Assembly (NCBI RefSeq): GCF_022965805.1
Contig: NC_133103.1
Location: 44,437,610-44,501,609, forward strand
Reading direction: 5' to 3'
Origin: Primulina eburnea
Taxonomy: Eukaryota; Streptophyta; Magnoliopsida; Lamiales; Gesneriaceae
Length of the DNA: 64,000 nucleotides
Below the pieces are notes generated by a model, which was not told where the DNA came from, ran no database searches, and worked only from the letters and a program-made list of their open reading frames with translations. Positions within the stretch are counted from its first letter, which is position 1; each line of letters starts with the position of its first letter. Shown piece after piece: positions 37,161-46,800 of the stretch. The position numbers and the translations under genes are program-made.

Positions 37161-38929
37161 TTCTCTATGAATTTTATTTTTCGAGAATTTTTATCCTTGG
37201 AACCGACTGGCCTTCCACGCTTCAGGCGTTTAATGACATCATGAGTATCTTCCATTTGTTTCTTTGGAATTTCAATTCGAGCAGGGGCATTTGCAGCATG
37301 TATATATGATTTAGTTACCCCTTTTGTGTCTGCAAATGCATCTGGTATTTGATTTGCTATTTTTTGCAAGTGTACAATTTGTTGTACATCTTTTTCACAT
37401 TGTTTTGTTCTTGGATCCAGATGTAACAATGATGATACATACCATGTAATTTCCTTTTCGGTATGTTTCTGTTCTCTTCCTAACATTGGGAAGATTTCCT
37501 CATTAAAATAACAATCAGCAAAACGTGCTGTGAACACGTCGCCTGTCTGAGGTTCAAGATATCGAATGATTGATGGACTATCATAACCGATATAAATTCC
37601 AACCTTTCTTTGAGGTCCCATTTTCTTTCGTTGTGGTGGTGCAATATGCACATACACCATACATCTAAAAATTCTCAGATGAGAAATGTCTGGTTCTTTA
37701 CCAAATGCAAGCTGTAATGGGGAGTATTTATGATATGCACTTGGTCTTATGCGAATTAATGAAGCAGCATGTAAAATTGCATGTCCCCATATAGAAATAG
37801 GGAGCTTTGTTTTCATAATCATTGGTTTAGCAATAATTTGACATTTAATCAATGATTCAGCCAATCCATTCTGTGTATGTACATGAGCAACAGGATGCTC
37901 AACAATGATTCCCATAGACATACAATAATCATTGAAAGTCTGGGAAGTAAATTCACCAGCATTATCAAGTCTAATTTTCTTGATTGTATAATCGGGAAAC
38001 TGATTCCTCAATTTTATTATTTGAGCAAGTAATCTTGCAAATGCAACATTTCGAGTTGACAATAAACATACATGTGACCATCTGCTGGAGGCATCAATCA
38101 ATACCATAAAGTATCTGAATGGTCCACATGGTGGATGGATTGGTCCACAAATATCACCCTGAATACGTTCAAGAAACATTGGTGATTCAGTTTGGATTTT
38201 GACTGGTGATGGTCTTATAATAAGTTTTTCAAGAGAACATGCTTTACATTGAAACTTATTATTCTGAAAGATCTTCTGGTCTTTCAGTGGATGACCATGT
38301 GTATTTTCTATAATTCTTCGCATCATTGTTGAACCAGGATGTCCCAATCGATCATGCCAATTGGTTAATATCACAGAATTATCAACTACCATGTTTGATT
38401 CAATGAGACTTATATGTGTATAATACAATCCAGTAGGGAGCATTGGTAGTTTTTCAATCACATATTTCTTTCCTGATTTATATGTGATAAGACACATATA
38501 TTTCTCATTCCATTCATTCATTGTTTTAGTATCATACCCATGGGAATATATATCATTAAAATTCAACAAATTTCTTTTCGATTGTGGTGAATATAAAGCA
38601 TCATTGATAAAAAATTTTGTACCAATAGGTAACAAAAATTGTACTTTACCACATCCTTTAATCAAGTCTACATGACCTGATATTGTATTCACCGTTGTTT
38701 TTGTTGGTTTTAGTTCCAAGAAATATCTTTTATCTCGTAGGATAGTGTGCGTTGTACCACTATCGGGTATGCAAACTTCAGCTTTGCTCATAGCATTTTC
38801 CATATTTGAACTTCAAAAAAATATGCAATGAAATAAATTACTGGCAATATATATTTAAATATAACACATATCATAATTATACAATAAAACATTATTCTAT
38901 GAATACATGAAAAATAAATTATTGTACAT

Positions 38930-39439
38930 TTATATTCTACCATTATATTGTTCATTTTCAGAGAAATCGTTGAGAAAATCTGCAGCATCAATATTGTTCA
39001 TTTCTATCCCACCAACATATTGATCATTTCCAGAGAAATCATTCATAAAATCACTAGCATCAAAATGAGTTGAATCACTCAAACGGTCACTGCGTTCAGT
39101 GAAGTTGGTCTCCTTTTCTTTCCCCTTTAATGATTCTTTATAAAGTTTACAAAGGTGCTCAGGGGCTCGACAAACTTTGGACCAATGTCCTGGAGTACCA
39201 CATCTGTAACAAGAACTTTCATATCTTTTTGAGTGATTCTCATTAACACTTGTATTCTCATGATGTCTTTTCATTGGATGGTTTGAGACGCTCTTTTGAG
39301 ATGAGTTATGAAAATAACTATATCTATTATTTTCAAAACCACGGCCGCGTCCACGACCACGACCAATTCCACGTTCACGTCCACGACCTCGACCAAAACC
39401 TTGTCTTTGAAATTGATTTTGGTTTCCAGGTTTAAATGA
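38930..39439 (-). pseudogene. Copia gag, C-terminal part with zinc knuckle
   Basis: On the - strand it reads from FKPGNQNQFQRQ through an RG-rich stretch (FGRGRGRERGIGRGRGRG) to the CCHC knuckle CYRCGTPGHWSKVC. It ends in an acidic tail with two similar DFxNDFSxNxQY repeats (stop at 38930). The N-terminal side is cut by the LINE at about 39439. Between this frame and pol (38804-38929) stop codons occur. Confidence 0.85.
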
Positions 39440-42195
39440 TAAACAAAATTGGGAGATTGGACGAAAAGGAGAGTGAGGGGAGGGAAAATGCGGAAGACGT
39501 GGCTGAAAAAATTAAGTTAAAATGGGAATTGGAAGAATTGGTGTGCCGGCGAAACAGAATGCTCTATCAAAAAGCAAAGATTAAATGGTTAAGACAGGGT
39601 GATCGCAACACCAAGTTCTTCCATTCATTGTTGAACCACCGAAAAACAAAGGCAATGATTACAAAGTTGGAAATGGATGATGGAGGAATCATAGAGGATG
39701 GGGATCAAATAATTCGGTTCATTGTTGATTATTTTCAGAAACTGTACAGCAAGGCAGATGTGGAAAGATTTGGGATTCAAGGCGTGGAATGGTCACCTAT
39801 TGACGATGATATGAAGGAACAGCTTGAAAAACCTTTCTGTGAAGATGAGATCAAGAAGGCGGTGTTTGATTGTGATAGGAGTAAAGCACCGGGGCCCGAT
39901 GGTTATACCATGGCGGTCTACCAGGATTGTTGGGAGGTACTTAAAGGAGATTTAACCAAGGTATTCACAGAATTTCACGAAGGGGGCATCATTAATGGGT
40001 TGACCAATGAAACGTATATATGTTTGATACCTAAGAAGCATGACTCGTTAAAGGTAAGAGATTTCAGGCCAATTAGCCTCACTACGAGCTTGTACAAGAT
40101 TATTGCAAAAGTTTTGGCTACAAGGATGAAAAAGGTGTTGTCACATACTTTGTCAGAATCTCAAAATGCATTTATTGAGGGGAAGCACATTTTGGACTGT
40201 TGTTTGATTGCGAATGAGCTGGTGGAAGAAGGGAGGAAGAAAGATAAAAAAGGATGGGTTTTGAAAATTGATTTTGAAAAAGCATATGACAATGTTGAAT
40301 GGGATTTTTTGGATTTCGTCTTAAAAATGAAGGGATTCGGGGAAAGGTGGAGAGGATGGATAAGAGGTTGTGTATCTAATGTATCGTTCTCAATCATGAT
40401 TAACGGGAGACCAAGGGGGAAATTTAAAGCATTCAAGGGACTTAGACAGGGAGATCCTTTATCACCTTTTTTGTTCAACATGGTTGTGGATGTTTTGGGC
40501 AGATTAGTTGACACAGCAAAAGAAAAGAAATTCATCAGTGGAGTCGAAGTAGGGAGAGAAAAAGTGGAAGTGTCTCATATACAGTTTGCGGACGATACAC
40601 TGTTTTTCGTCAAGAGTGAAGATCACTTGGGATTTCTGGTGAGAATTTTGAAAGCGTTTTGTGATATGTCGGGCTTGAGGATCAACTGGGATAAAAGTGC
40701 TTTGCTGGGAATTAAACAAGATGAAGTAGTTGGGGAAAATATAGCAAGGGAAATTGGTTGTCGCAGGGAACAATGGCCCATAAAATATTTGGGAGTCCCT
40801 CTCGGTGGTAACCCATTACAAGCGTCTTTTTGGGAACCTATAATCACTAAAATGAAACACAGATTGGCATCGTGGAAAAAAGCTTTCTTGTCTAAGGGAG
40901 GTAGACTCACATTGATTGCCGCGGTGTTCACTGCATTGCCTATATACTTTTTGTCTCTTTTCAAGGTACCAAAAGGAATAGCGGGGGCGATGGAAAAGGT
41001 AATGAGGGATTTTTTGTGGGATGGGAACGAGGGTGATTCTCATTGTCATATGGTTAGGTGGGAGAAAGTTTGTAGGCCAAAGCAACAAGGAGGGCTGGGC
41101 ATTGGGAATATTTGCTTACGAAATATAGCTTTAATGGGGAAATGGTGGTGGAGGTTTAATGTTGAAAATGAGGCGTTGTGGAAAAGAATAATAAGAAGCA
41201 AGTATGGGATGCAAGAAAATGGATGGGATGCGGGGTTGGCTAAGAATGTGACTTTTAGATGTCCGTGGAAGTTCATTTCTAAAACATACCCGGCTTATCA
41301 CCGATTAGTGAGAGTAGTGGTTCGAGGGGGGAATACAATAAGATTTTGGGAGGATATTTGGTTGGGAGTCTCTTCTTTCCGGGACTTGTTCCCAGCTTTG
41401 TTTCGTGTTTCATTGGCACATAATTTACCTATCTCTTATTTTGCTCACCTTGATTGTTCCACAAATGTTTTTTCTTGGGACCTTCATCTTCGTCGATCAC
41501 TCCGAGAGGAGGAGGTCTCGCAACTATCCTCAATATTTAACATTCTACAGGGGGTGAGATTAGTGGAGGGGGTTGATGATTTTCAGCAGTGGGAGGGGGA
41601 TCCATCTGGGATATTCTCGGTCAAATCTTTTTTCCAATCTTTTTTCAGAAGAGAGAATGGGGCCCAAGAGTTCAAATTTTTCAATATCATTTGGAAAGTG
41701 CCTATTCCTTCAAAGATTCAGATATTCTCATGGACGGCAATCCTTGCTAAATTACCGACATCTGAGGTGATGCAGAAAAGATATCCTAATTGTTCTCTTT
41801 GCCCAAACTGGTGTGTGTTGTGTCGTCAGGAGGTGGAAACACAAGATCATTTGTTCATTCACTGCAAATTCACTCATGCATTGTGGGCCAAGGCTTTGGT
41901 GGAATTGAAACTGTTTTGGGTTGTGCCGAGGACAATTAATGACTTGTACAGTACAGATCTTGGCAATATGCTCGGTAAGAAAGGAAAGATTTTCTGGAGA
42001 ATGGTGATCCACGGCGTAACATGGGAAATATGGTTGGAGAGAAATAGAAGAATTTTTCAAGAAATAGAAGAAACAACGGAAGATATCTGGGGGAAAATCA
42101 AGTTCACTTTAGCCAATTGGATTCGAGCGGATAAGAACTTTAATGGAGTCTCTACTTTTGACATTTTAAGAGATTGGTCCTATGTGTATTGTTAA
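39436..42195 (+). CDS. LINE reverse transcriptase with zinc-binding and RNH-like C-terminal part
   Basis: The open frame is 919 codons without a stop. In order it holds the RT fingers (KAPGPDGYTM; ICLIPKK; FRPISL), KIDFEKAYDNVEW, GLRQGDPLSPFLF and the catalytic FADD (near 40590). A thumb follows (WPIKYLGVPLGG), then a zf-RVT region (IPSKIQIFSW...CVLCRQEVETQDHLFIHC). All RT catalytic Asp residues remain. The endonuclease that would start ORF2 is missing, so the element cannot move by itself. The ATG at 39436 straddles the junction and is made by copia DNA. Confidence 0.9.
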   Translation: MINKIGRLDEKESEGRENAEDVAEKIKLKWELEELVCRRNRMLYQKAKIKWLRQGDRNTKFFHSLLNHRKTKAMITKLEMDDGGIIEDGDQIIRFIVDYFQKLYSKADVERFGIQGVEWSPIDDDMKEQLEKPFCEDEIKKAVFDCDRSKAPGPDGYTMAVYQDCWEVLKGDLTKVFTEFHEGGIINGLTNETYICLIPKKHDSLKVRDFRPISLTTSLYKIIAKVLATRMKKVLSHTLSESQNAFIEGKHILDCCLIANELVEEGRKKDKKGWVLKIDFEKAYDNVEWDFLDFVLKMKGFGERWRGWIRGCVSNVSFSIMINGRPRGKFKAFKGLRQGDPLSPFLFNMVVDVLGRLVDTAKEKKFISGVEVGREKVEVSHIQFADDTLFFVKSEDHLGFLVRILKAFCDMSGLRINWDKSALLGIKQDEVVGENIAREIGCRREQWPIKYLGVPLGGNPLQASFWEPIITKMKHRLASWKKAFLSKGGRLTLIAAVFTALPIYFLSLFKVPKGIAGAMEKVMRDFLWDGNEGDSHCHMVRWEKVCRPKQQGGLGIGNICLRNIALMGKWWWRFNVENEALWKRIIRSKYGMQENGWDAGLAKNVTFRCPWKFISKTYPAYHRLVRVVVRGGNTIRFWEDIWLGVSSFRDLFPALFRVSLAHNLPISYFAHLDCSTNVFSWDLHLRRSLREEEVSQLSSIFNILQGVRLVEGVDDFQQWEGDPSGIFSVKSFFQSFFRRENGAQEFKFFNIIWKVPIPSKIQIFSWTAILAKLPTSEVMQKRYPNCSLCPNWCVLCRQEVETQDHLFIHCKFTHALWAKALVELKLFWVVPRTINDLYSTDLGNMLGKKGKIFWRMVIHGVTWEIWLERNRRIFQEIEETTEDIWGKIKFTLANWIRADKNFNGVSTFDILRDWSYVYC

Positions 42196-42301
42196 AAATA
42201 GAGCTTTCATTTGGCTACAGTGGATTGCTAGTCCACTACTTGTAATGTTTAAATAACAATAATTATTAATAATATTTATGTTTCTCATCAAAAAAAAAAA
42301 A
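39440..42301 (+). mobile_element. L1-type LINE, 5'-truncated, inserted in copia gag
   Basis: It ends in a 12-base A-tract (42290-42301) and its reading frame is on the + strand, opposite to copia. The ORF1 and endonuclease part are missing. The flanking copia sequence is discontinuous across it, and no target duplication is visible. Confidence 0.88.
42216..42240 (+). other. Hairpin in the LINE 3' UTR
   Basis: AGTGGA, a 7-base loop, then TCCACT, about 50 bases before the A-tract. A similar hairpin lies near other LINE 3' ends at 47731-47749 and 57908-57924. Confidence 0.7.
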
Positions 42302-42357
42302 TAATTCTTTCCCGTGATGTCGAGCGCAACAAATTCGAGCTTTGTTAAATTTGACAT
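42301..42357 (-). pseudogene. Copia gag, first 19 codons
   Basis: On the - strand the ATG at 42357 opens a 19-residue start (MSNLTKLEFVALDITGKNY) and then meets the LINE poly(A) end. The rest of gag resumes far into the protein at 39439, so the central part is missing. Confidence 0.75.
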
Positions 42358-43047
42358 GGTGGTACTAAAAAAATTACGATGCATTTTATTAGTTAATAAA
42401 TATTGCAATACAAAGTAACGGATAAACAACAAGTACAAGTATTTGTAAAAATAAGGAAAACACACGAGGAAGATATTCTCCGATAAATACAAGACTCGTG
42501 AGTATGATAACCAAAATAATTAAAAATATTCTTGAGAAAACCATCTTCTTTTTTCTTCAAAAAATTTGATGATGAATAATTTTTAGAGAAGAAGAGAAAG
42601 TTGGAGTGATTGAATGTGTATGTGAGATCATATTTATATGGCAAAAACTAGCCGTTTTTTACCATTTATGACCGTTGCAAAAAAATAAAGGTATGTATTT
42701 GTATAATTTTATGGTAATAATATGGTATATATAATATTAGACATGTTTAAATAATTATGTATATCATATCATAATATTATAATGAGTGTCATAATTTATT
42801 TTGTTTAAAAACCTTATAGGCACTTGTCGTATCCCTTACCGGGAGTGTAAGATGTCGTCTTAACATCCTCCCAGGATTTATAACAAGTTTATGAAAAATT
42901 TATTTTTATTATTTCTAATAATAACATTATATTGTATATTAAATAAATACACAATAAATAAATAACAGTAAAATAAATATAATTATTTTTGTTACCTTTT
43001 TCTTCTGTTTGGAGCTTGGAAAAGTATGTAGGACTTTTAGAGTTTCG
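42358..43047 (-). other. Copia 5' untranslated region
   Basis: AT-rich sequence between the gag ATG and the primer site, without a coding signal. Confidence 0.5.
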
Positions 43048-43059
43048 TGCTGATAACGT

Positions 43060-43330
43060 GTTGTGAAAAAGTAAAAATTTATGGTAAAAAATAAAAATCT
43101 CAAACTCTCAAAATTTACCAAACTACACACTTTATAATATTTTTCTCTCTACTCAATTGTGATTTTCTTCACAAATGAGAGATCTATTTATAGAGTTTCA
43201 TTACACATAATCCAAAAAATAAAATACATCATTACCTACATCATCACACACAAATTTCTAATTTTACAACTCTTATTTTCAACATTCAAATATTCAACTA
43301 TTACTTTTCAATATTCAAATCATTTCAACA
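43060..43330 (-). repeat. 5' LTR of the copia element
   Basis: A 271-bp copy. Just inside it, on the - strand, the sequence reads CGTTATCAGCAC (43048-43059), which holds the TATCAG core of a copia primer-binding site. Confidence 0.9.
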
Positions 43331-43573
43331 TATTTCAATATATCTCTTTTTAAAATATAAAAGGCTAAATTTTTAAAATTGATTTTTTTTAAAAAATAAA
43401 AAACTAAAAATTTTGAAAATTGAATGTTAATGGGGGTATTTATGGATATTTAATTGCTTCCAAGGGCCAAAGTGCAAATTACAGCTAACCAAGAACCATA
43501 TATATGCCGGGTCGAAGGAATGCCCGGTTGCCCCACAGTGAGCATCCACATCTCTCCGTTACTATAATTGTCG

Positions 43574-43613
<40 letters not shown>

Positions 43614-43836
43614 CTACAAACACTCCTTCACATCTACGACCATTTCTTCCTCACTTTCTGTCTGATCATATTCCAGGATAATGAATGCTCGATTCTTCAT
43701 CTACCTCTGTAATGGGCTCTACACGGGATTATCTCATTTAGTCGAAAGATTCGTTTTTTAATTTCATTTTACCAAATGCGTGCAGATTGTGGGGAAGATA
43801 TTGCTGCCGGATCGGAAAAAATTTGATAGAATTATA
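43331..43836 (+). promoter_or_regulatory. SABRE-like gene promoter and 5' UTR
   Basis: TATATATG at 43499-43506 is a TATA candidate. A (CT)n tract of about 32 bases lies at 43576-43608, as is common in plant 5' UTRs. A 26-codon upstream reading frame (43681-43761) follows. A pyrimidine-rich ...GTGCAG at 43781-43787 could be the acceptor of a 5' UTR intron. Confidence 0.45.
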
Positions 43837-46800
43837 ATGGGGGCTTCCCCGGCCAAGTTCTTGTTTGGATTCCTCATCGTTTCCATCTTACTATGGATTA
43901 TATTCATGTAATGTCTGTCAGCCGTTTGATTTTATGACTTTTTTAAGTTTTTATTTTTATTCGGAATTCGATTATATTCATGTAATGTCTGTCAGACGTT
44001 TGAGTTTATGACTTTTTTTAAGTTTTTATTTTTATTTGGAATTCATGTATGTGGTGTGATGTGCGTGCACTCTTGAGAGTAGTTTTCTTCAAATCATGAG
44101 GCGCTCGATATTGCTCTTGCTTGAGTTCTTGATTTGTTAGTAACGATGATCCTTTTCTTTAATTTTGAGGTAGGATTTTGATTACTTATTTTGATCATCA
44201 TGTCCTTTTGATTCTTATTTATTAACTCATTGGATGGTTAAGATGTTTTATTCTGAATAATGCATCCAAGCGAAGCGTAAATTTATTAAAAAATGGGACA
44301 TGAAATTTGAAGTTCTTTGGGGGACCGTGTCACTTCCTCCCCGCTGATTCCTTCTCTGGATTATTTTCCGCATTTCTTCTTTAACAATATGTGGTTGTTC
44401 GTACTTCAGTGTGGCCCTCGTGGCACATCAAACCTCCTCTCGACTTGAACTTTTAAACTAGTACTGTTTTTATATCGGGCACCAGAATACAAAGTGAACG
44501 TCAAATCATCCACATCTTACTACCAAACAGTTGGAAATGATTTGGCAAAATGATGCCTTTTCTATTCTCAAGTTTGATTTCGAAAATAGATGGTGGTGGC
44601 ATCTTTGTGACACCATGATGCCTGGCGATATATGATCGATGAAGTGCCAAACAACTGAAAAACTTTGAAGTCAGGGCGTATAGATAACTTTTTTTGGGAA
44701 CAAAATTAAAGACCTAATAACTTATCATTCACAAAAACAGTTGTTAAAAATTGCTCTTGCAAAACATTTAGCTGCAGCTGTTCTTTGAGTTTGCTCTTTT
44801 TGGTGGTGAATTGGATAGAAAAACCTGAAGGGTGGCGTAAAATAATGGAAGTTAATTTACATTGAAGGCAAGCTTGCACAACCGAGATGCCTATGTGAAT
44901 CTTCTTTTGAGTTCATAATAATTTCCACATGAAAGAGACTGATTATATTTGTGTGAGAATTGCATTTTCTTGCTTATCGTTCCATCTCTGCGTAGACATT
45001 AATATTGGAGTGGTGCCACAATATATGGTTGCTTACTGTTCTATTTTCCTTCTTGTGTACTGATATCTGCTGTGTTGTACAAAACACGAGTTGTTTATGA
45101 GTTTTCTGAGTCTTTGACTTCTTTCTTTCTTTTTGCAGGGGCTAGTTGCTGCTTATTGCACAATTTGAATATAATTAAACTATTCATGCAAATTCTTCAT
45201 TAATTATTGTGATCCACTACATGATATTCAAGTTTGTATGGCAATGAAGGATTGCTTTACAATCATTTGACTTTGTTGATGCATCTTGTTTCAGGTTTGC
45301 TTCCAGGTTGCTGGCATGGGTCCTCAGCCGAGTCATGGGAGCATCAGTTGGATTTCGTGTTGCTGGATGGAAATGTTTGAGAGATGTTGTCGTGAAATTC
45401 AACAAGGTATTTCTTTTTTTAATTAGTGTTTCTGACATATCTCTAAATAAAGATTAATTCAATTGTATTATTGAAAGCTGCATTGACTCTTGTAAATGTA
45501 CGGAATGTTTGTGGACACATGAACTTGGAAAAAATGTTGAGATATGCGAGTAAAACTTTGGAATTTTCCTGGTTATGTGTTGCTCATGTAGTTAAAAATG
45601 TTGAGATATGGGAGGAAAACTTTGGAATTTTCCTGTTTGTGTTGCTCACGTAATAACGGTTGTAAATGACGAAACAATGTTTGTTAAATTGGTAATTTTA
45701 TTGATTTTCTGTTTTGATGAAAGCATTTTTATCAAATGTTCACGCGTACTGCAGCAGTTCATTACTGAAATTTGTTTTGCACGTTCTGACGGGTCTTATG
45801 TTACAGGGTGCTATTGAATCCATATCTGTAGGCGAAATCAGGCTAAGTTTGCGGCAGTCTTTGGTTAAGCTAGGAGTTGGTTTTATTTCCAGGGATCCAA
45901 AATTGCAGGTGTTAATATGTGATTTAGAAGTTGTAATAAGGTCTTCAAAGAAAAGCACACAGAAATCTAGAATGAAAAAACCTAGAACCTCAGGCAGAGG
46001 AAAGTGGATGGTTGTGGCTAACATGGCAAGATTCTTGTCAATTTCAGTGACTGACTTGGGTCTAAAGGTAAAATGAACTTGTTAACATCCATGTTTTTTC
46101 TTGGCCTCTCTAGTCCTATATCACTACATTTTCTTGTTCAATTCTCATTCAAAGACATTAGGAAAGTTATTTGCTTTTTCGTCTACATTTATTCATATCT
46201 ATATATTTGAAATAAGTAAAATAATTGTAATGAAAAGAGGATATATAACCTTTTGGTTGACTGCTGCAAAACTTTCATCCACACATCCATGTCTTTTACA
46301 TTGGAGGAGGTAGTCGCAATAAATCTGCAAGAACAAGTAACCAAATCAAGCGATCACGAACTTTATTGTTGATAATCTTGTACAAACTATGTAAGAACGC
46401 AAAAAAGGGGAAATTCTAGCCCAATAATTACTGAAGGAAATGATAATAAACCTGTAGTTATTTAAGAAAAAAAGAAGTAATGTGTGGTAGCTCCCAAGTA
46501 AAAAATAACTGCTGCAACGAACAGTGAAATTTACTTCAGGTCGCTCAGCAATTACACTGTCCTTGCATAACCTCCTACAAAACAGAAGCTTGAATTCACC
46601 AAAAGGATTCATTGTACTAAGCCTTTGTTTGAACCTTTCACAAGATAATTAGATACGAAGAAGCACAACAATTTGAAACTCCAAAACTGTTTAATTATAG
46701 CAAGAAAATTTCCCCTTGAACATTGTCTCCAATTATACAGAAGCCGTAAAAAGAAAGAAATGAGGACCATCTATTTAGGGTCTGTTTAGTTAGGATGACG

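Larger units (their letters stand above)
34600..38803 (-). pseudogene. Copia pol: protease, integrase, RT, RNase H (broken)
   Basis: The 38803-37052 frame holds the protease (CIPDSGTTHTIL), the GAG-pre-integrase zinc site (HDRLGHPGS...CKACS) and the integrase core (GDICGPI, RLDNAGEF, then NGLAES). RT follows in 36642-36259 and 36246-35884 (DVVTAYLYG, LYGLKQSGRMW). RNase H remnants lie at 35403-35128 and beyond (DPHKTRSQTGYVF). Frameshifts or stops lie at about 37051-36643 and at 36247-36258. The RT catalytic box is YVND instead of YVDD. A MITE at 35423-35976 cuts the RT/RNase H region. It cannot encode a working pol. Confidence 0.88.
34294..43330 (-). mobile_element. Ty1/copia LTR retrotransposon, nested insertions inside
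   Basis: The LTRs are at 34294-34570 (3') and 43060-43330 (5'), with TGTTG...CAACA ends. On the - strand, gag, protease, integrase, RT and RNase H follow in copia order. A MITE and a LINE have inserted in it. The LTR copies differ by about three bases and one short indel, so it is fairly young. No target duplication is seen: the flanks are GATGC and TATTT. Confidence 0.9.

Noticed and set aside
40161..41276. Long - strand frames opposite the LINE RT
   Set aside because: They are shadows of the LINE reading frame; no independent coding signal.
43576..43608. CT tract as a possible specific regulatory site
   Set aside because: Simple CT repeats are common in plant 5' UTRs; nothing more can be said.
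46346..46612. An 88-codon - frame in SABRE intron 3
   Set aside because: No domain or homology recognised; it lies in repeat-rich intron DNA.
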